Assembly: GCA_023228065.1 (NCBI GenBank) | Contig: JALOBX010000001.1 | Coordinates: forward strand, 1-64,000 | DNA length: 64,000 bases | DNA from: Candidatus Pacearchaeota archaeon | GTDB taxonomy: Archaea; Nanoarchaeota; Nanoarchaeia; Pacearchaeales; GW2011-AR1 | Direction of reading: 5' to 3' | Shown here: piece by piece, positions 42,487-51,212 of the stretch | Layout of the letters: each line of letters opens with the position of its first letter | How positions within the stretch are numbered: the first letter of the stretch is position 1 | Position numbers and translations under genes: made by a program | Notes under the pieces: model-generated | The model's input: only the letters and a program-made list of their open reading frames with translations | What the model was told of the DNA's origin: nothing | Database searches by the model: none

Positions 42487-44223
42487 ATGGTGATGATAAA
42501 CAAAGAGGGGATAAGTAGGAAAAATCTTCTTGAATTTGTATTTATCTTTTTATTTGCAATTTCCTTAATATTTATGTTAGGATTTGCTGTAGCTTCAACT
42601 TACAGCTTTTGGGGGCAGAATAATGAGAGTCAATCTATTACAATAAACTATACTAATGCTAGCGGACTTACAGTCAATGAAGATGTTCAACAGAATTTTT
42701 CTATAACAATAAATTTTTCTTCTATAAGAATGGGAGCTTCTTTTAATCTTACTCAAGTAAATATAACTTTACCTGCAGGAATTGTTTTTATTAATGGTTC
42801 AAATGCTACAGGAGGAAATCTTACTGCAATTGCAACTAACTCTTGGATGAATTTTACTTTCAGCAATACTACTTCTATTGGTGGTGGAGCGAGAACATTA
42901 ACTTGGACTAATGAAACGGTTGATACATTTATACTAGGTACTAATAATACTCAAAGCTATAATGATACTAAATTTTATTTCAATTTTACAGCATATACAC
43001 CAGGAAATTATAATATTATTGTGGATATGTTTTTTAATCATTCGTTGGCTGCAATTGCGTCTAATCAGACAACAATTAGTATAAGAGTTAATGATACTAC
43101 CAAACCATTTAATGTAAATGTTACTACAATGGATGGTGTTAATTTTTCTAGAGGAGCAAATAATGTTTCTGGTTCATGGAGCATTAATGTTTCTGCTTAT
43201 GATAATGGTAATCTTTCAGGGGTGGGCGATGATGTAACAGGAGTCAATGTTAGCTTTTTTAATACCACTCATGGAATTGTATATTCTTATGCATTAGCTA
43301 ATGCTTCTGGAAATGATTGGACTATTGCTATAGATACTAGCCAAATTTCAGATGGTACCTATAATGTTTCATTTATAGTTAATGATAGTAATGGTAATAT
43401 TAACAGAACAGCTAATATGAGTATTAAGGTAGATAATAGTGCTCCAACAGGAACTATGGTTTGTACTCCTGCTGATGATGTCTTCATTGGAGGGACAGTA
43501 AGTTGTACTTGTACTGTAACAGATTCTTTTGTCGGTATAAATACAAGTAGAACTGCATATAATGCTTCTCCTACAACAACAGATTCTGGAGATATTACCC
43601 AAACTTGTTACTTCAGTGATTTGGCTGGAAATGAAGGAACTGCTACAGATTCATATACTATTTGGGGAACAACTTCATCTGGAAGTGGTAGTAGTGGAGG
43701 AAGTTCATCAACAACTTTTGCATATACTGCAACAATCCCTAAAACAAGTCAAGAATTTAGTCAAATACAGACTATTCAAACATCTAGTTTTAGTGGTGGT
43801 GGATTGGCTGTAAAGCAGAAAGTTACATTTAATTTTAGCAATGAAATTCATTATGTAGGAATAAGAGCAATAACTACTACAAAAGCTACAGTTGAAATTG
43901 CAAGCACGCCAACACAATATGATTTAGATATTGGAGAAGAAGTTAAGAAAGATTTAGATGGGGATGGATTTTATGATGTTTATGTTAAGTTAAACGGAAT
44001 AACTAATGGTAAGGCAGATATGACTATTAATTATATTCATGAGGAAATTCCAGCAGGTAGCGGAACTACAACTACTACAGGAGAAGAACTTCCTAGTGGA
44101 GAAGAAGGAGAAGCACAATCTACAGAAGAAGGAATGCCTATCTGGGTATGGATAGTTGTTGCATTAGTTGTATTAGCAATTGTTATTGGTGGCGGAATTG
44201 CTATGAAGAGAAAAAAGAGATAA
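42487..44223 (+). CDS. Ig-like-repeat surface protein with C-terminal anchor
   Basis: The product has 578 residues. A hydrophobic signal segment (about 16-38) is followed by Thr/Ser/Asn-rich beta-strand repeats with many Asn-X-Ser/Thr sequons, including Ig-like units (VNDTTKPFNVNVTT, KVDNSAPTGTMVC). The C-terminus is a Glu/Gly linker, a membrane helix WVWIVVALVVLAIVIGGGIA and a KRKKR stop-transfer tail. It is probably a glycosylated cell-surface or S-layer-like protein. The start could be 42487 or 42493. Confidence 0.68.
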   Translation: MVMINKEGISRKNLLEFVFIFLFAISLIFMLGFAVASTYSFWGQNNESQSITINYTNASGLTVNEDVQQNFSITINFSSIRMGASFNLTQVNITLPAGIVFINGSNATGGNLTAIATNSWMNFTFSNTTSIGGGARTLTWTNETVDTFILGTNNTQSYNDTKFYFNFTAYTPGNYNIIVDMFFNHSLAAIASNQTTISIRVNDTTKPFNVNVTTMDGVNFSRGANNVSGSWSINVSAYDNGNLSGVGDDVTGVNVSFFNTTHGIVYSYALANASGNDWTIAIDTSQISDGTYNVSFIVNDSNGNINRTANMSIKVDNSAPTGTMVCTPADDVFIGGTVSCTCTVTDSFVGINTSRTAYNASPTTTDSGDITQTCYFSDLAGNEGTATDSYTIWGTTSSGSGSSGGSSSTTFAYTATIPKTSQEFSQIQTIQTSSFSGGGLAVKQKVTFNFSNEIHYVGIRAITTTKATVEIASTPTQYDLDIGEEVKKDLDGDGFYDVYVKLNGITNGKADMTINYIHEEIPAGSGTTTTTGEELPSGEEGEAQSTEEGMPIWVWIVVALVVLAIVIGGGIAMKRKKR

Positions 44224-44282
44224 AACTTCTTAATTTTTTTATTGTAACAATCTTTATTAATTGATTTTGATTTTTTATTGTT

Positions 44283-45512
44283 ATGTTTGATAAAATAAAT
44301 TTTAATGAAATTCTTTTTGCTGATTTACACATTCATTCTAAATATTCTAGAGCTTGCAGTACTAATTTAAGTTTTGAAAATCTTGTTAAGTGGGCTAAAA
44401 TTAAAGGACTTAATTTATTGGGAACAGGAGACTTTACACATCCTTTGTGGATTAAAGAAATTAAAGAAAAATTAACTGAAAGGAATGGGTTTTATTATTA
44501 CGAAGATTTTCCTTTTCTTATCACAGGAGAAGTTTCTTTAATTTATACTCAAGACTCTGGAAGACGGATACATTTAGTAGTCCTTGTTCCTAATTTGGAA
44601 ATTGCTGACAAGATTAATTCTTATTTAGACACTAAGGGAAGAAGAGATTATGACGGCAGGCCTATTTTTAAGATCCCTGGAGATGAGTTTGTAAAAGAAA
44701 TGATGAAAATATCAACAGATATAGAAATCATCCCTGCACATATTTGGACGCCGTGGTTTGGTGTTTTTGGCAGCATGTCTGGTTTTGATAGTTTAAAAGA
44801 ATGCTTTAAGGAACAATTTGATAATATTCATGCAATTGAAACAGGGATGTCTTCTGACCCTGCAATGAATTGGAGGATAGAAGAATTAGATAATAAATCT
44901 ATAGTTAGTTTTTCAGATGCCCATAGTTTTTGGCCATTTAGGCTTGGAAGAGAAGCAACCCTCTTTAAAAAAACAGATTCTTATTCTGGGATAATCAAAC
45001 AGATTAGAGAAAAAAGTTTTGTTGGAACTATAGAAACAGAACCTGCATATGGGAAATATCATTGGGACGGGCATAGAAATTGCAATTTTTCATGTTCTCC
45101 TGAAGAAACAAAGAAATTAAATGGAATTTGTCCTATCTGCAAAAAAACATTAACTATTGGTGTTGAGAATAGAGTTGAAAAACTTGCAAATCGTGATTCT
45201 AATTTTAAACCACAGGATGCAAAATTTTATTATAAAATACTTCCACTTCATGAATTAATTTCCTTAAATCTTGGAAGTGCAATGGAAAGCAAAGGGGTTT
45301 GGAGCATTTATAATTCTCTATTAGATTTTTTTGGAAATGAATTTAATATTCTATTAAATATTTCAAAAGAAGAATTTCAATCTAAGGATATCGACGACAA
45401 ATTAATAGAACTAATTTTGAAAAATAGAGAAGGAAAAATAAAAGTTATTCCAGGATATGATGGGGAATATGGAAAGGCAATGATTGGAGAGAAACAGGGG
45501 AAATTATTTTAG
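44283..45512 (+). CDS. Endonuclease Q (PHP-domain, deaminated-base repair)
   Basis: This 409-residue protein matches archaeal endonuclease Q. The PHP motif FADLHIHSKYSRA gives metal ligands D14, H16 and H18; HIWTPWFGVFGSMSG and FSDAHSFWP supply others. A zinc finger (NFSCSPEETKKLNGICPICK) and the C-terminal ENRVEKLANR segment fit the family. EndoQ nicks DNA 5' to uracil, hypoxanthine or abasic sites. It probably links to the PCNA clamp through its C-terminal end. Confidence 0.88.
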   Translation: MFDKINFNEILFADLHIHSKYSRACSTNLSFENLVKWAKIKGLNLLGTGDFTHPLWIKEIKEKLTERNGFYYYEDFPFLITGEVSLIYTQDSGRRIHLVVLVPNLEIADKINSYLDTKGRRDYDGRPIFKIPGDEFVKEMMKISTDIEIIPAHIWTPWFGVFGSMSGFDSLKECFKEQFDNIHAIETGMSSDPAMNWRIEELDNKSIVSFSDAHSFWPFRLGREATLFKKTDSYSGIIKQIREKSFVGTIETEPAYGKYHWDGHRNCNFSCSPEETKKLNGICPICKKTLTIGVENRVEKLANRDSNFKPQDAKFYYKILPLHELISLNLGSAMESKGVWSIYNSLLDFFGNEFNILLNISKEEFQSKDIDDKLIELILKNREGKIKVIPGYDGEYGKAMIGEKQGKLF

Positions 45513-45859
45513 TTTTCTCGTTTAAATCCTTTAGTCAAAAGAAATATCTCTAAATCTGGAACTTTTTCCCTGAAGAAAGATATTTTTGTTTTATACTCTA
45601 TATTTTCTTGAAAAAATAAATCAGATTTCTTAGGAAATCCTTTTATAGTGCAGTTTAAACCAAATTTTTCTCTTATTTCTTCTCTAGTTTTCTTGTCTTG
45701 ATAATTAAATGTTTGATAATCTTCGAGAAGTCTATGGCTTACATATCTATCTGGCCCTTCTTTTGCTTCTTCAGCTAGAAGTTCAGGAGAAATTTTAAAA
45801 TCTTTTTTTGCAGTTTCAGAAATATATGTCTTTGAATAAACTAACTCTTTTTCTTTCAT
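45509..45859 (-). CDS. Hypothetical protein
   Basis: This 116-residue protein has a charged N-terminal half (ETAKKDFKISPELLAEEAKE) and a beta-rich C-terminal half. No motif is recognised. It is convergent with endonuclease Q, with a 4-nt overlap. Confidence 0.5.
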   Translation of the reverse strand: MKEKELVYSKTYISETAKKDFKISPELLAEEAKEGPDRYVSHRLLEDYQTFNYQDKKTREEIREKFGLNCTIKGFPKKSDLFFQENIEYKTKISFFREKVPDLEIFLLTKGFKREN

Positions 45860-45912
45860 ATCTTTTTTAAAATTTTTGTAATTTAAATAGTTAATTATTT
45901 TGAGAAATATAT

Positions 45913-46473
45913 TTATTTTTCTAATTCTTTTGCGATTTTATTAATTAAAGGAGGCCAATATGAAGCGAAAGGATGAAGGAAAAAATTAAATTTCCTCGAA
46001 TGTCCATACTTTGCAGAACTTCCTCCAACGATAATATCATGTTTGTCCCAGAAACTTTCCTGTTTAATTCTTGTAAATTTTTTCTTGTTAAGTCTTTTTA
46101 AAAAATAAGAGCGCGGACGCATCTGTTTGATTGCATTTCTCTTAGAAAAAAATCTTGCTGCCCAATGGCTTCCTCTAAATGGAGTCGCAACAGTAATTAA
46201 CTTACTTATTCTTTTGTTGTCTATAAATTTACTATAATATGATGCTATCAATCCCCCCATACTAAAGGCAATTATATTTATCTTTTCATCTTTTTTAAGA
46301 GGTATTTTATCTATAAATTTTTTCAATCTTTTTGCTAAAATTTCTATCCTTGTTCTCCCAGAAGTATCATAAACAAAATCAATTATCTCAAAATTTTTAC
46401 CTAATATTCTTTTCAAGGGAGCTGGCGCTCCTGTTTTCCTTAGAAATCCAGGAATAAATATCACCTTATTCAT
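45913..46473 (-). CDS. Alpha/beta hydrolase (PGAP1-like lipase/esterase fold)
   Basis: This 186-residue protein starts KVIFIPGFLRKTGAPAPLKR and has the nucleophile elbow AFSMGG (S71), followed by TVATPFRGSHWA, which is common in PGAP1-like serine hydrolases. A likely acid/His pair lies near FWDKHDIIVGG and HPFASYWP. It is translated 3 nt after aIF2-alpha on the same strand. The substrate is unknown. Confidence 0.75.
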   Translation of the reverse strand: MNKVIFIPGFLRKTGAPAPLKRILGKNFEIIDFVYDTSGRTRIEILAKRLKKFIDKIPLKKDEKINIIAFSMGGLIASYYSKFIDNKRISKLITVATPFRGSHWAARFFSKRNAIKQMRPRSYFLKRLNKKKFTRIKQESFWDKHDIIVGGSSAKYGHSRKFNFFLHPFASYWPPLINKIAKELEK

Positions 46474-46476
46474 TTT

Positions 46477-47163
46477 TTATCTTACTGAAAATTCTGCACT
46501 TAATTTCTTAGCTTCTTTTTCAGCTTCAAATATCATTTCTCTCATTTTTTTATCTGCAGTCTTGACATCTTCTGATTCTATTTCTAAACTATATTTTCCT
46601 GCAGAAATATATCTTACATCTATCCCCTTCAATTTATCCAACACTTTCTTTATAAGAGTTATCCCATCTGATTTTGTTGATGTTAGAAGAATTTCTTTTT
46701 TTATAATTGTTTTCTTTTTCTTCTGCAGATTTATTATCTCTAATATCTTTTCTGCATCTTTTTTACCGACGAGTTTTTCTAGTTTTTTGGATTCTGATTT
46801 TGCTTCTTCTATAGAAACTTCTTTGATTACTTCTTCTGCTTTATTTCCTAAAACACTTTTTAATATGCTGATATAACTCTTTTGCTGAGCTTCTTGTTCT
46901 ATTACTTCTTTTCTATCTTTCTGAGAAACTCTTCTTAATGACAAATCAATATTCCCTTGAGGAGAGATTCTTAGAACCTTACAAACTATTTTTTTCTTTG
47001 GAACAACATAATCCCTTATATTCCTAATTCTTCCAGGAGCAATTTCACTCATTACTATGCTTCCTTCTATTTCCCCCTTTTCTGTAAGAATTTTTACAAA
47101 AACAACAGTCCCAGCTATTCTGTCCACAGTACATAATACAAAATCTCCAACTTCTAATGTCAT
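46477..47163 (-). CDS. Translation initiation factor 2 alpha subunit (aIF2-alpha)
   Basis: This 228-residue protein has an N-terminal S1 domain (FVKILTEKGEIEGSIVMSEI and RDYVVPKKKIVCKVL), a helical middle region and the C-terminal alpha/beta domain (SKGIDVRYISAGKYSLEI-type segment near 185-210). It delivers initiator tRNA with the beta and gamma subunits. Upstream it is followed by a divergent small gene at 47259. Confidence 0.9.
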   Translation of the reverse strand: MTLEVGDFVLCTVDRIAGTVVFVKILTEKGEIEGSIVMSEIAPGRIRNIRDYVVPKKKIVCKVLRISPQGNIDLSLRRVSQKDRKEVIEQEAQQKSYISILKSVLGNKAEEVIKEVSIEEAKSESKKLEKLVGKKDAEKILEIINLQKKKKTIIKKEILLTSTKSDGITLIKKVLDKLKGIDVRYISAGKYSLEIESEDVKTADKKMREMIFEAEKEAKKLSAEFSVR

Positions 47164-47258
47164 AGAGTATAGAAAAAAAAGATAGTTTTAAAGGTTATGT
47201 TCTTCAAGTCAAAAAAGATTTAAATCCCTTTTGCTAGAGATTTTATATTAAGAATAAA

Positions 47259-47510
47259 ATGGAAAGAGAATTAAACAATTTTTTAAGATTTATATCTAAA
47301 AATAATCTTTTTGGACAAGAGATTTATCTTGGAGCAAGACCAACAAGGCATAAAAATGTCTGCCCTGAATCTGCATTATACAACCTGCCTGTTTCATTAA
47401 TTGAAAAAATTAAATCTAAAAAAAGAGGACTTTGCCTAAACAAATATGAAATTCATTATCTTTCTGATAAACCATACTACCTAGATTATGTCTTGGTTAG
47501 AAAAAAATAA
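47259..47510 (+). CDS. Small hypothetical protein
   Basis: This 83-residue protein (NFLRFISKNNLFGQEIYLGA, later NVCPESALYNLPVS, KYEIHYLSDKPYYLDYVL) shows no known motif. A TATA-like TTTAAATCCC lies at about 47219-47228. It is convergent with the RecJ-like gene. Confidence 0.5.
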   Translation: MERELNNFLRFISKNNLFGQEIYLGARPTRHKNVCPESALYNLPVSLIEKIKSKKRGLCLNKYEIHYLSDKPYYLDYVLVRKK

Positions 47511-47511
47511 T

Positions 47512-48843
47512 TTAAATCTTTACTAATTCAATTTCAAGACTTTTTTTTAAATGTTCTAAGAATTCTTTTTCATTCTCCTGCTTTATCATACATCCTGCGG
47601 CAAATTGATGCCCCCCAACTTCTCCCCCAATTTTTTCTATTATTGGAGAAAGCAATTCCCTAATATTTCTGCCATTTCTTCCAACATTTCGCGCAGAAAC
47701 TTTAATTTTGTCTTCGTAATAAGCCATTGTAGTAATGATTGTTCCTTCTTCATAAATGGAGGAATTTGAAAGTATGCTTGCTATTGTCCCAATCATTGTA
47801 TCTTTTATATTTTCCTTGGCATTAATTATTACAAATCCATTTCCTTCTATTTTCTCTGATTCTGAAACAAATTTTAACCCAGAAATAATAAATTGTCTAT
47901 ATCTTGTATGTATCAATTCTGCTTTCTTTTTTGCTTTTGGAGATTCCATACAAAACTGCAATGCAATATCACTTTCCCCAAGTCTTGAACAGGCATTTAT
48001 TATTGCACTTAACTCTCTTGCATCTTCAAGTTTATTGAAAAATTTTATAAGAAATATATCTCCAATAATTTCTTTATTTCTTACTTTTGGATTCTTTAAA
48101 ATTATTGCAGTAACTAATTTAGACATTTCTCCTTCATCAAGTTCAATAAGACTTTTGTATTTTCCATTTGCAGGACTAAGTCCAACATCTCTTAATAATT
48201 CTGTAACTCCTAATGTATTTCCTGTAACCCCTGGAATATATGGATCAGAACAATATTCGAGAGTACGATTAATTGGACGTGTTGATGGATATATCAGCAA
48301 CCCCCTTTTTCTTTTAACTTCTCCGTCGTTGATTATTAAATTATTTAATTTGTCTATGCTTTTTTCCATGCAATCTCCAATCATTCCAAGAATAGCAAGT
48401 TTTGCAAGCTCTTTATCTTCCCCATTAAGTTCTTTGCAGAATAAATATACAAGGCTGGAACTGCTTATTTCTTCCTTTCCGTTAAGATGCGGATTAATTA
48501 TATTTATTTCTTCTGGAATTTCCTGGAATATTTCGTGATGATCAATAATAAAAATATTTTTTAAACCTGCTTTTGAAATATGATTAAAACTTCCAGAAGC
48601 TAAATCAAGAAATATAACTAATTTATCTTTGGGCAATTTTAAAATAAATTCTTCTTCAAGACTTTTTACAATTTTTAAAGAAAATCTTTTATCTAATTTT
48701 CTCAATGTCTGGACAAAAATTGCTGCAGAAGTTATTCCATCTGTATCAAAATGACTTACTACTAAGATATCTTTGTTAGTACTAGATTCTATAAACTTGT
48801 CAGCCACCAATTTTATTTCTGATTCTAAATTTTTAACCACCAT
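47512..48843 (-). CDS. Archaeal RecJ-like DHH nuclease (GAN/RecJ family)
   Basis: This 443-residue protein has DHH phosphoesterase motifs HFDTDGITS (31-39; D33 and D35) and IIDHHE (99-104), and a DHHA1 region near 400-425 (GGEVGGHQFAAGCMI). In archaea such proteins bind GINS as a replisome exonuclease (GAN) or act in repair. The gene lies 29 nt after rpsO (S15) on the same strand, an association also seen in other archaea. Confidence 0.87.
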   Translation of the reverse strand: MVVKNLESEIKLVADKFIESSTNKDILVVSHFDTDGITSAAIFVQTLRKLDKRFSLKIVKSLEEEFILKLPKDKLVIFLDLASGSFNHISKAGLKNIFIIDHHEIFQEIPEEINIINPHLNGKEEISSSSLVYLFCKELNGEDKELAKLAILGMIGDCMEKSIDKLNNLIINDGEVKRKRGLLIYPSTRPINRTLEYCSDPYIPGVTGNTLGVTELLRDVGLSPANGKYKSLIELDEGEMSKLVTAIILKNPKVRNKEIIGDIFLIKFFNKLEDARELSAIINACSRLGESDIALQFCMESPKAKKKAELIHTRYRQFIISGLKFVSESEKIEGNGFVIINAKENIKDTMIGTIASILSNSSIYEEGTIITTMAYYEDKIKVSARNVGRNGRNIRELLSPIIEKIGGEVGGHQFAAGCMIKQENEKEFLEHLKKSLEIELVKI

Positions 48844-48872
48844 CTATTTCACCCCTAAATAACAGATTAAAA

Positions 48873-49238
48873 TTATCTGGAAAGATATTTCTTAAGTCGT
48901 CTTACTTTTGCACCGATTCTTTCTTTATCTCTCATTGCTCTCTTATCGCCTTTATTCTTTTCGAAATGTTTTTTCAAACTTTCCAGTTTTTTCTCAATGT
49001 TCTTTAAATCAGGATTAATATATTTCCCGCCAAGAATTTTTGATATCTTCACATTGAATTCTTTTGTATGAATTCCCTCTCTTCTTAAGGTTTCTCCAAT
49101 CTTTTCACTTGTAAGTCCTTTTTCAGCTAGCTCTAAGATTTTCTTTTCAATTTCTCCTTGTGAAATCTTTTTTGATTTCTTTGATTCTTCATTTGCTTCT
49201 GTTGTTTCTTTAGCTTTTTTTTCTGACTTCTTTGGCAT
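48873..49238 (-). CDS. rpsO: 30S ribosomal protein S15 (S13e type)
   Basis: This 121-residue protein has a Lys/Glu-rich head (1-30) and the S15 core: LAEKGLTSEKIGETLRREGI, then LKKHFEKNKGDKRAMRDKER and GAKVRRLKKYL. The alpha-helical fold binds 16S rRNA. The C-terminus is the normal archaeal end. It precedes the RecJ-like gene on the same strand. Confidence 0.92.
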   Translation of the reverse strand: MPKKSEKKAKETTEANEESKKSKKISQGEIEKKILELAEKGLTSEKIGETLRREGIHTKEFNVKISKILGGKYINPDLKNIEKKLESLKKHFEKNKGDKRAMRDKERIGAKVRRLKKYLSR

Positions 49239-49289
49239 TTTAGTTAATCGAAATTTAATCTTTTAAATGTTACTATATACAAAAAATAA

Positions 49290-49362
49290 TAGCCCTGCCA
49301 GGATTCGAACCTGGGTCACTGCCTCCAAAGGGCAATATACTTGACCGCTGTACTACAGGGCT
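49290..49362 (-). tRNA. tRNA-Gln (UUG anticodon)
   Basis: The minus-strand cloverleaf starts AGCCCTG and closes with CAGGGCT (7-bp acceptor), with discriminator A. The anticodon loop CUUUGGA gives UUG (Gln). The T arm is CCAGG-UUCGAAU-CCUGG. No intron and no encoded CCA are seen. It lies between rpsO and bud32. Confidence 0.9.
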
Positions 49363-49395
49363 TTATAGGAAATACCCTTTCTTTATTTTTAAAGT

Positions 49396-49491
49396 TTAAT
49401 GTTTATATCTTCCCCGCTTCTCTACGGTAAGAACCAAGGTTCCTAATACTTCCTATTAATGCTTATATCTCCCACGTCTTTCGACGGCGAG
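49396..49491 (-). repeat. Duplicated 3' end of bud32 with an intervening family 1 repeat
   Basis: On the minus strand, the last 12 codons of bud32 (49491-49456, LAVERRGRYKH plus stop) recur at 49431-49396 as LTVEKRGRYKH plus stop. They match at 27 of 36 nucleotides, and six differences are synonymous. Family 1 repeat copy 2 (49428-49457) lies between. The distal copy has no start codon and is presumably not translated. Confidence 0.72.
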
Positions 49492-50082
49492 TAATCTTTC
49501 AAGAACTTTTGGTGATTCCTTGTAATCTTTGTAGCCATCTAAAACAGACTTAAATAATACTTCCCAATCTTTGAAATGCTTTGCTTCTAATGCTTGTTTT
49601 AGCAAGTGCAAATCCACTGCTCTGTCTTCAATCTTTTTTGAGATATAACCTAGACCGAAATCAATAAAGAATATTTTTGGGCGAAGCGTATGCAGCGAAG
49701 CGGAATCGCAAATCATATTGCTGGTTGTTAAATCTCCATGTATTATATCTGCATCATGCATCTTTGCTATCTGCTGTCCGATTGTTTTACAGATTTGTTT
49801 TTGTTTTGCTATTGGAAATGAATCTAAAATATCAGAAATCTTTTTTCCATCAATAAAAGGCATTTCTATTTTATGCTCTTCTTTTAATGGGAAAGGATTA
49901 GGTGCATTAATTATCTTGGAAGCTTTCTCAAGAAGTTTTTTTTCTGATTTTGTTCTTCGTTTTCTTATTTTTTCATCTAGTTCTTTTATTCTATAAGATT
50001 TTTTTATTCTGTCTTTGGTAACCAGATTATCTTTTAGTATGATAACTGCCTCTGCTCCTCTTGCGAATATTTTTTGTGTCAT
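49456..50082 (-). CDS. KEOPS-complex kinase/ATPase Bud32
   Basis: This 208-residue protein kinase-like ATPase supports t6A tRNA modification with Kae1. Motifs are ARGAEA (7-12), HGDLTTSN (115-122; catalytic D117), DFGLG (141-145) and the conserved C-terminal RGRY. Residues 125-134 are CDSASLHTLR, where relatives have only a short turn; the underlying DNA (CCGCTTCGCT and CATACGCTTCGCC) resembles a repeat near 26100. Its last codons are duplicated downstream. The ATG overlaps the stop of the -1 frame of the coiled-coil gene upstream. Confidence 0.9.
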   Translation of the reverse strand: MTQKIFARGAEAVIILKDNLVTKDRIKKSYRIKELDEKIRKRRTKSEKKLLEKASKIINAPNPFPLKEEHKIEMPFIDGKKISDILDSFPIAKQKQICKTIGQQIAKMHDADIIHGDLTTSNMICDSASLHTLRPKIFFIDFGLGYISKKIEDRAVDLHLLKQALEAKHFKDWEVLFKSVLDGYKDYKESPKVLERLLAVERRGRYKH

Positions 50083-50186
50083 TTTGCAAGCTCTTTTTTC
50101 ATTTCTATTATTATTCCATCTCCTCTTTTATTTAACAGTTCAATAAGTTTTTTTATTTGTTCGATTAATACAGGCATCTCTTTTTT
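50079..50186 (-). other. -1 frameshift site (A AAA AAG) and recoded tail
   Basis: The heptamer occupies 50186-50180. Slipping back one base moves the ribosome to GAG ATG CCT and then 31 further codons, with the UGA stop overlapping the bud32 ATG. The tail is homologous to the C-terminus of the paralog at 50617. Programmed recoding, a natural mutation in an A7 tract, and a sequencing error are all possible. Confidence 0.5.
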
Positions 50187-50575
50187 TCTTTATCTATTAA
50201 TACAGATATTCTATTAAATATTTCTTTTTCAACACGCACAAAACGAACAATTCTTTCTGATAAAGCCCGCACATCAAAATAAAGCGGGCTCGCCATTATT
50301 AAAAAATTCTTCCTGCTTTGTTTTAATTCTTCAACGACTTTTTTAATTTCCTTTTTGTCTTTTGAAAATTCTATTTTTCCTATTGTCTGATTATACATTC
50401 TTTTATTCTTTTCAATTGTGTCCACAATCTTTTCAAAATATTCCAGTTTTCTTTTAAACAGCAAATCTTTTCTATTGTATCTTGCCCCTAAATTATGGTT
50501 TACTCTTGGAGCTATTAATGTACCAAGAAGAATACCTACTATTCCTATAATTGCTGTTATTGCTGCTGCGTCCAT
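50165..50575 (-). CDS. Coiled-coil membrane protein B (truncated frame; full tail in the -1 frame)
   Basis: This 136-residue frame starts with a membrane helix (AAAITAIIGIVGILLGTLIAPRV) followed by a coiled coil, like the neighbouring paralog. It ends abruptly in EKKRCLY. At 50186-50180 the coding strand reads A AAA AAG, and a -1 slip there continues EMPVLIEQIKKLIELLNKRG to stop at 50079, matching the paralog's C-terminus. The joined product would be about 165 residues. It lies upstream of bud32 and probably in one operon. Confidence 0.6.
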   Translation of the reverse strand: MDAAAITAIIGIVGILLGTLIAPRVNHNLGARYNRKDLLFKRKLEYFEKIVDTIEKNKRMYNQTIGKIEFSKDKKEIKKVVEELKQSRKNFLIMASPLYFDVRALSERIVRFVRVEKEIFNRISVLIDKEKKRCLY

Positions 50576-50616
50576 GAAGTGAGAATTGGGGAAGGGGATT
50601 TTTAAGGATTTTTGTC

Positions 50617-51171
50617 TTAGATTTTTAGTTCTTCTTTAATTTCTTTAGTAATATCATCCCCTTTTTTGTTTAGTAAACTTATCATTTCTTTAATTTTATT
50701 TAACTTTTCTTCCTTAAATTTTTTATCTTTTAATTTAATCAATAGAAAATTTGTCTCTTGGGCTATTTTTGTTTCTAATTCTATTATCTCTACTACTTTA
50801 CCAGGTATTATATTCTTTGACAAAAAGGTACAGGGATTTAATATAGGAATCTCTTTTATTTCTTCTATCTTTTTTGCTTGTTCTTTATTCCATTTACCTA
50901 ATCCGTCTAATAAATCTTCTGGTTTTTCTCTTGCTAACGTATATAAAATTTCTGAATAAAACCAAGATCTTCTTTCTAATATCTTTAAAATATTTTCAAG
51001 ATACTCCAATTTTTTTTCAAAAATCTTTTCTTTTTTCATATAATCTATCTTTTTTTTATGTTCTTCATCTAATTGTTTTATTCTATAAAGATGATTAAAA
51101 AAAGGAGCAATTACTGAACCGATCAATGCCCCGCCTAATGTTCCAAGAACAATCCAACCCTCATTAGCCAT
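50617..51171 (-). CDS. Coiled-coil membrane protein A
   Basis: This 184-residue protein has an N-terminal membrane helix (GWIVLGTLGGALIGSVIAPF) and a long charged coiled coil, ending in LNKKGDDITKEIKEELKI. The GT-x-x-AP-x-x-NH turn after the helix is shared with the next gene downstream, so the two are tandem paralogs. It could be an envelope-associated or scaffold protein. Function is unknown. Confidence 0.6.
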   Translation of the reverse strand: MANEGWIVLGTLGGALIGSVIAPFFNHLYRIKQLDEEHKKKIDYMKKEKIFEKKLEYLENILKILERRSWFYSEILYTLAREKPEDLLDGLGKWNKEQAKKIEEIKEIPILNPCTFLSKNIIPGKVVEIIELETKIAQETNFLLIKLKDKKFKEEKLNKIKEMISLLNKKGDDITKEIKEELKI

Positions 51172-51212
51172 ATCTTTTTGACTTACATTTTCTTTAAAAG
51201 AATTATTGTAAT

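Noticed and set aside
47756..48538. Plus-strand ORF of 260 codons
   Set aside because: It is antisense to the well-supported RecJ-like gene, whose DHH motifs are intact.
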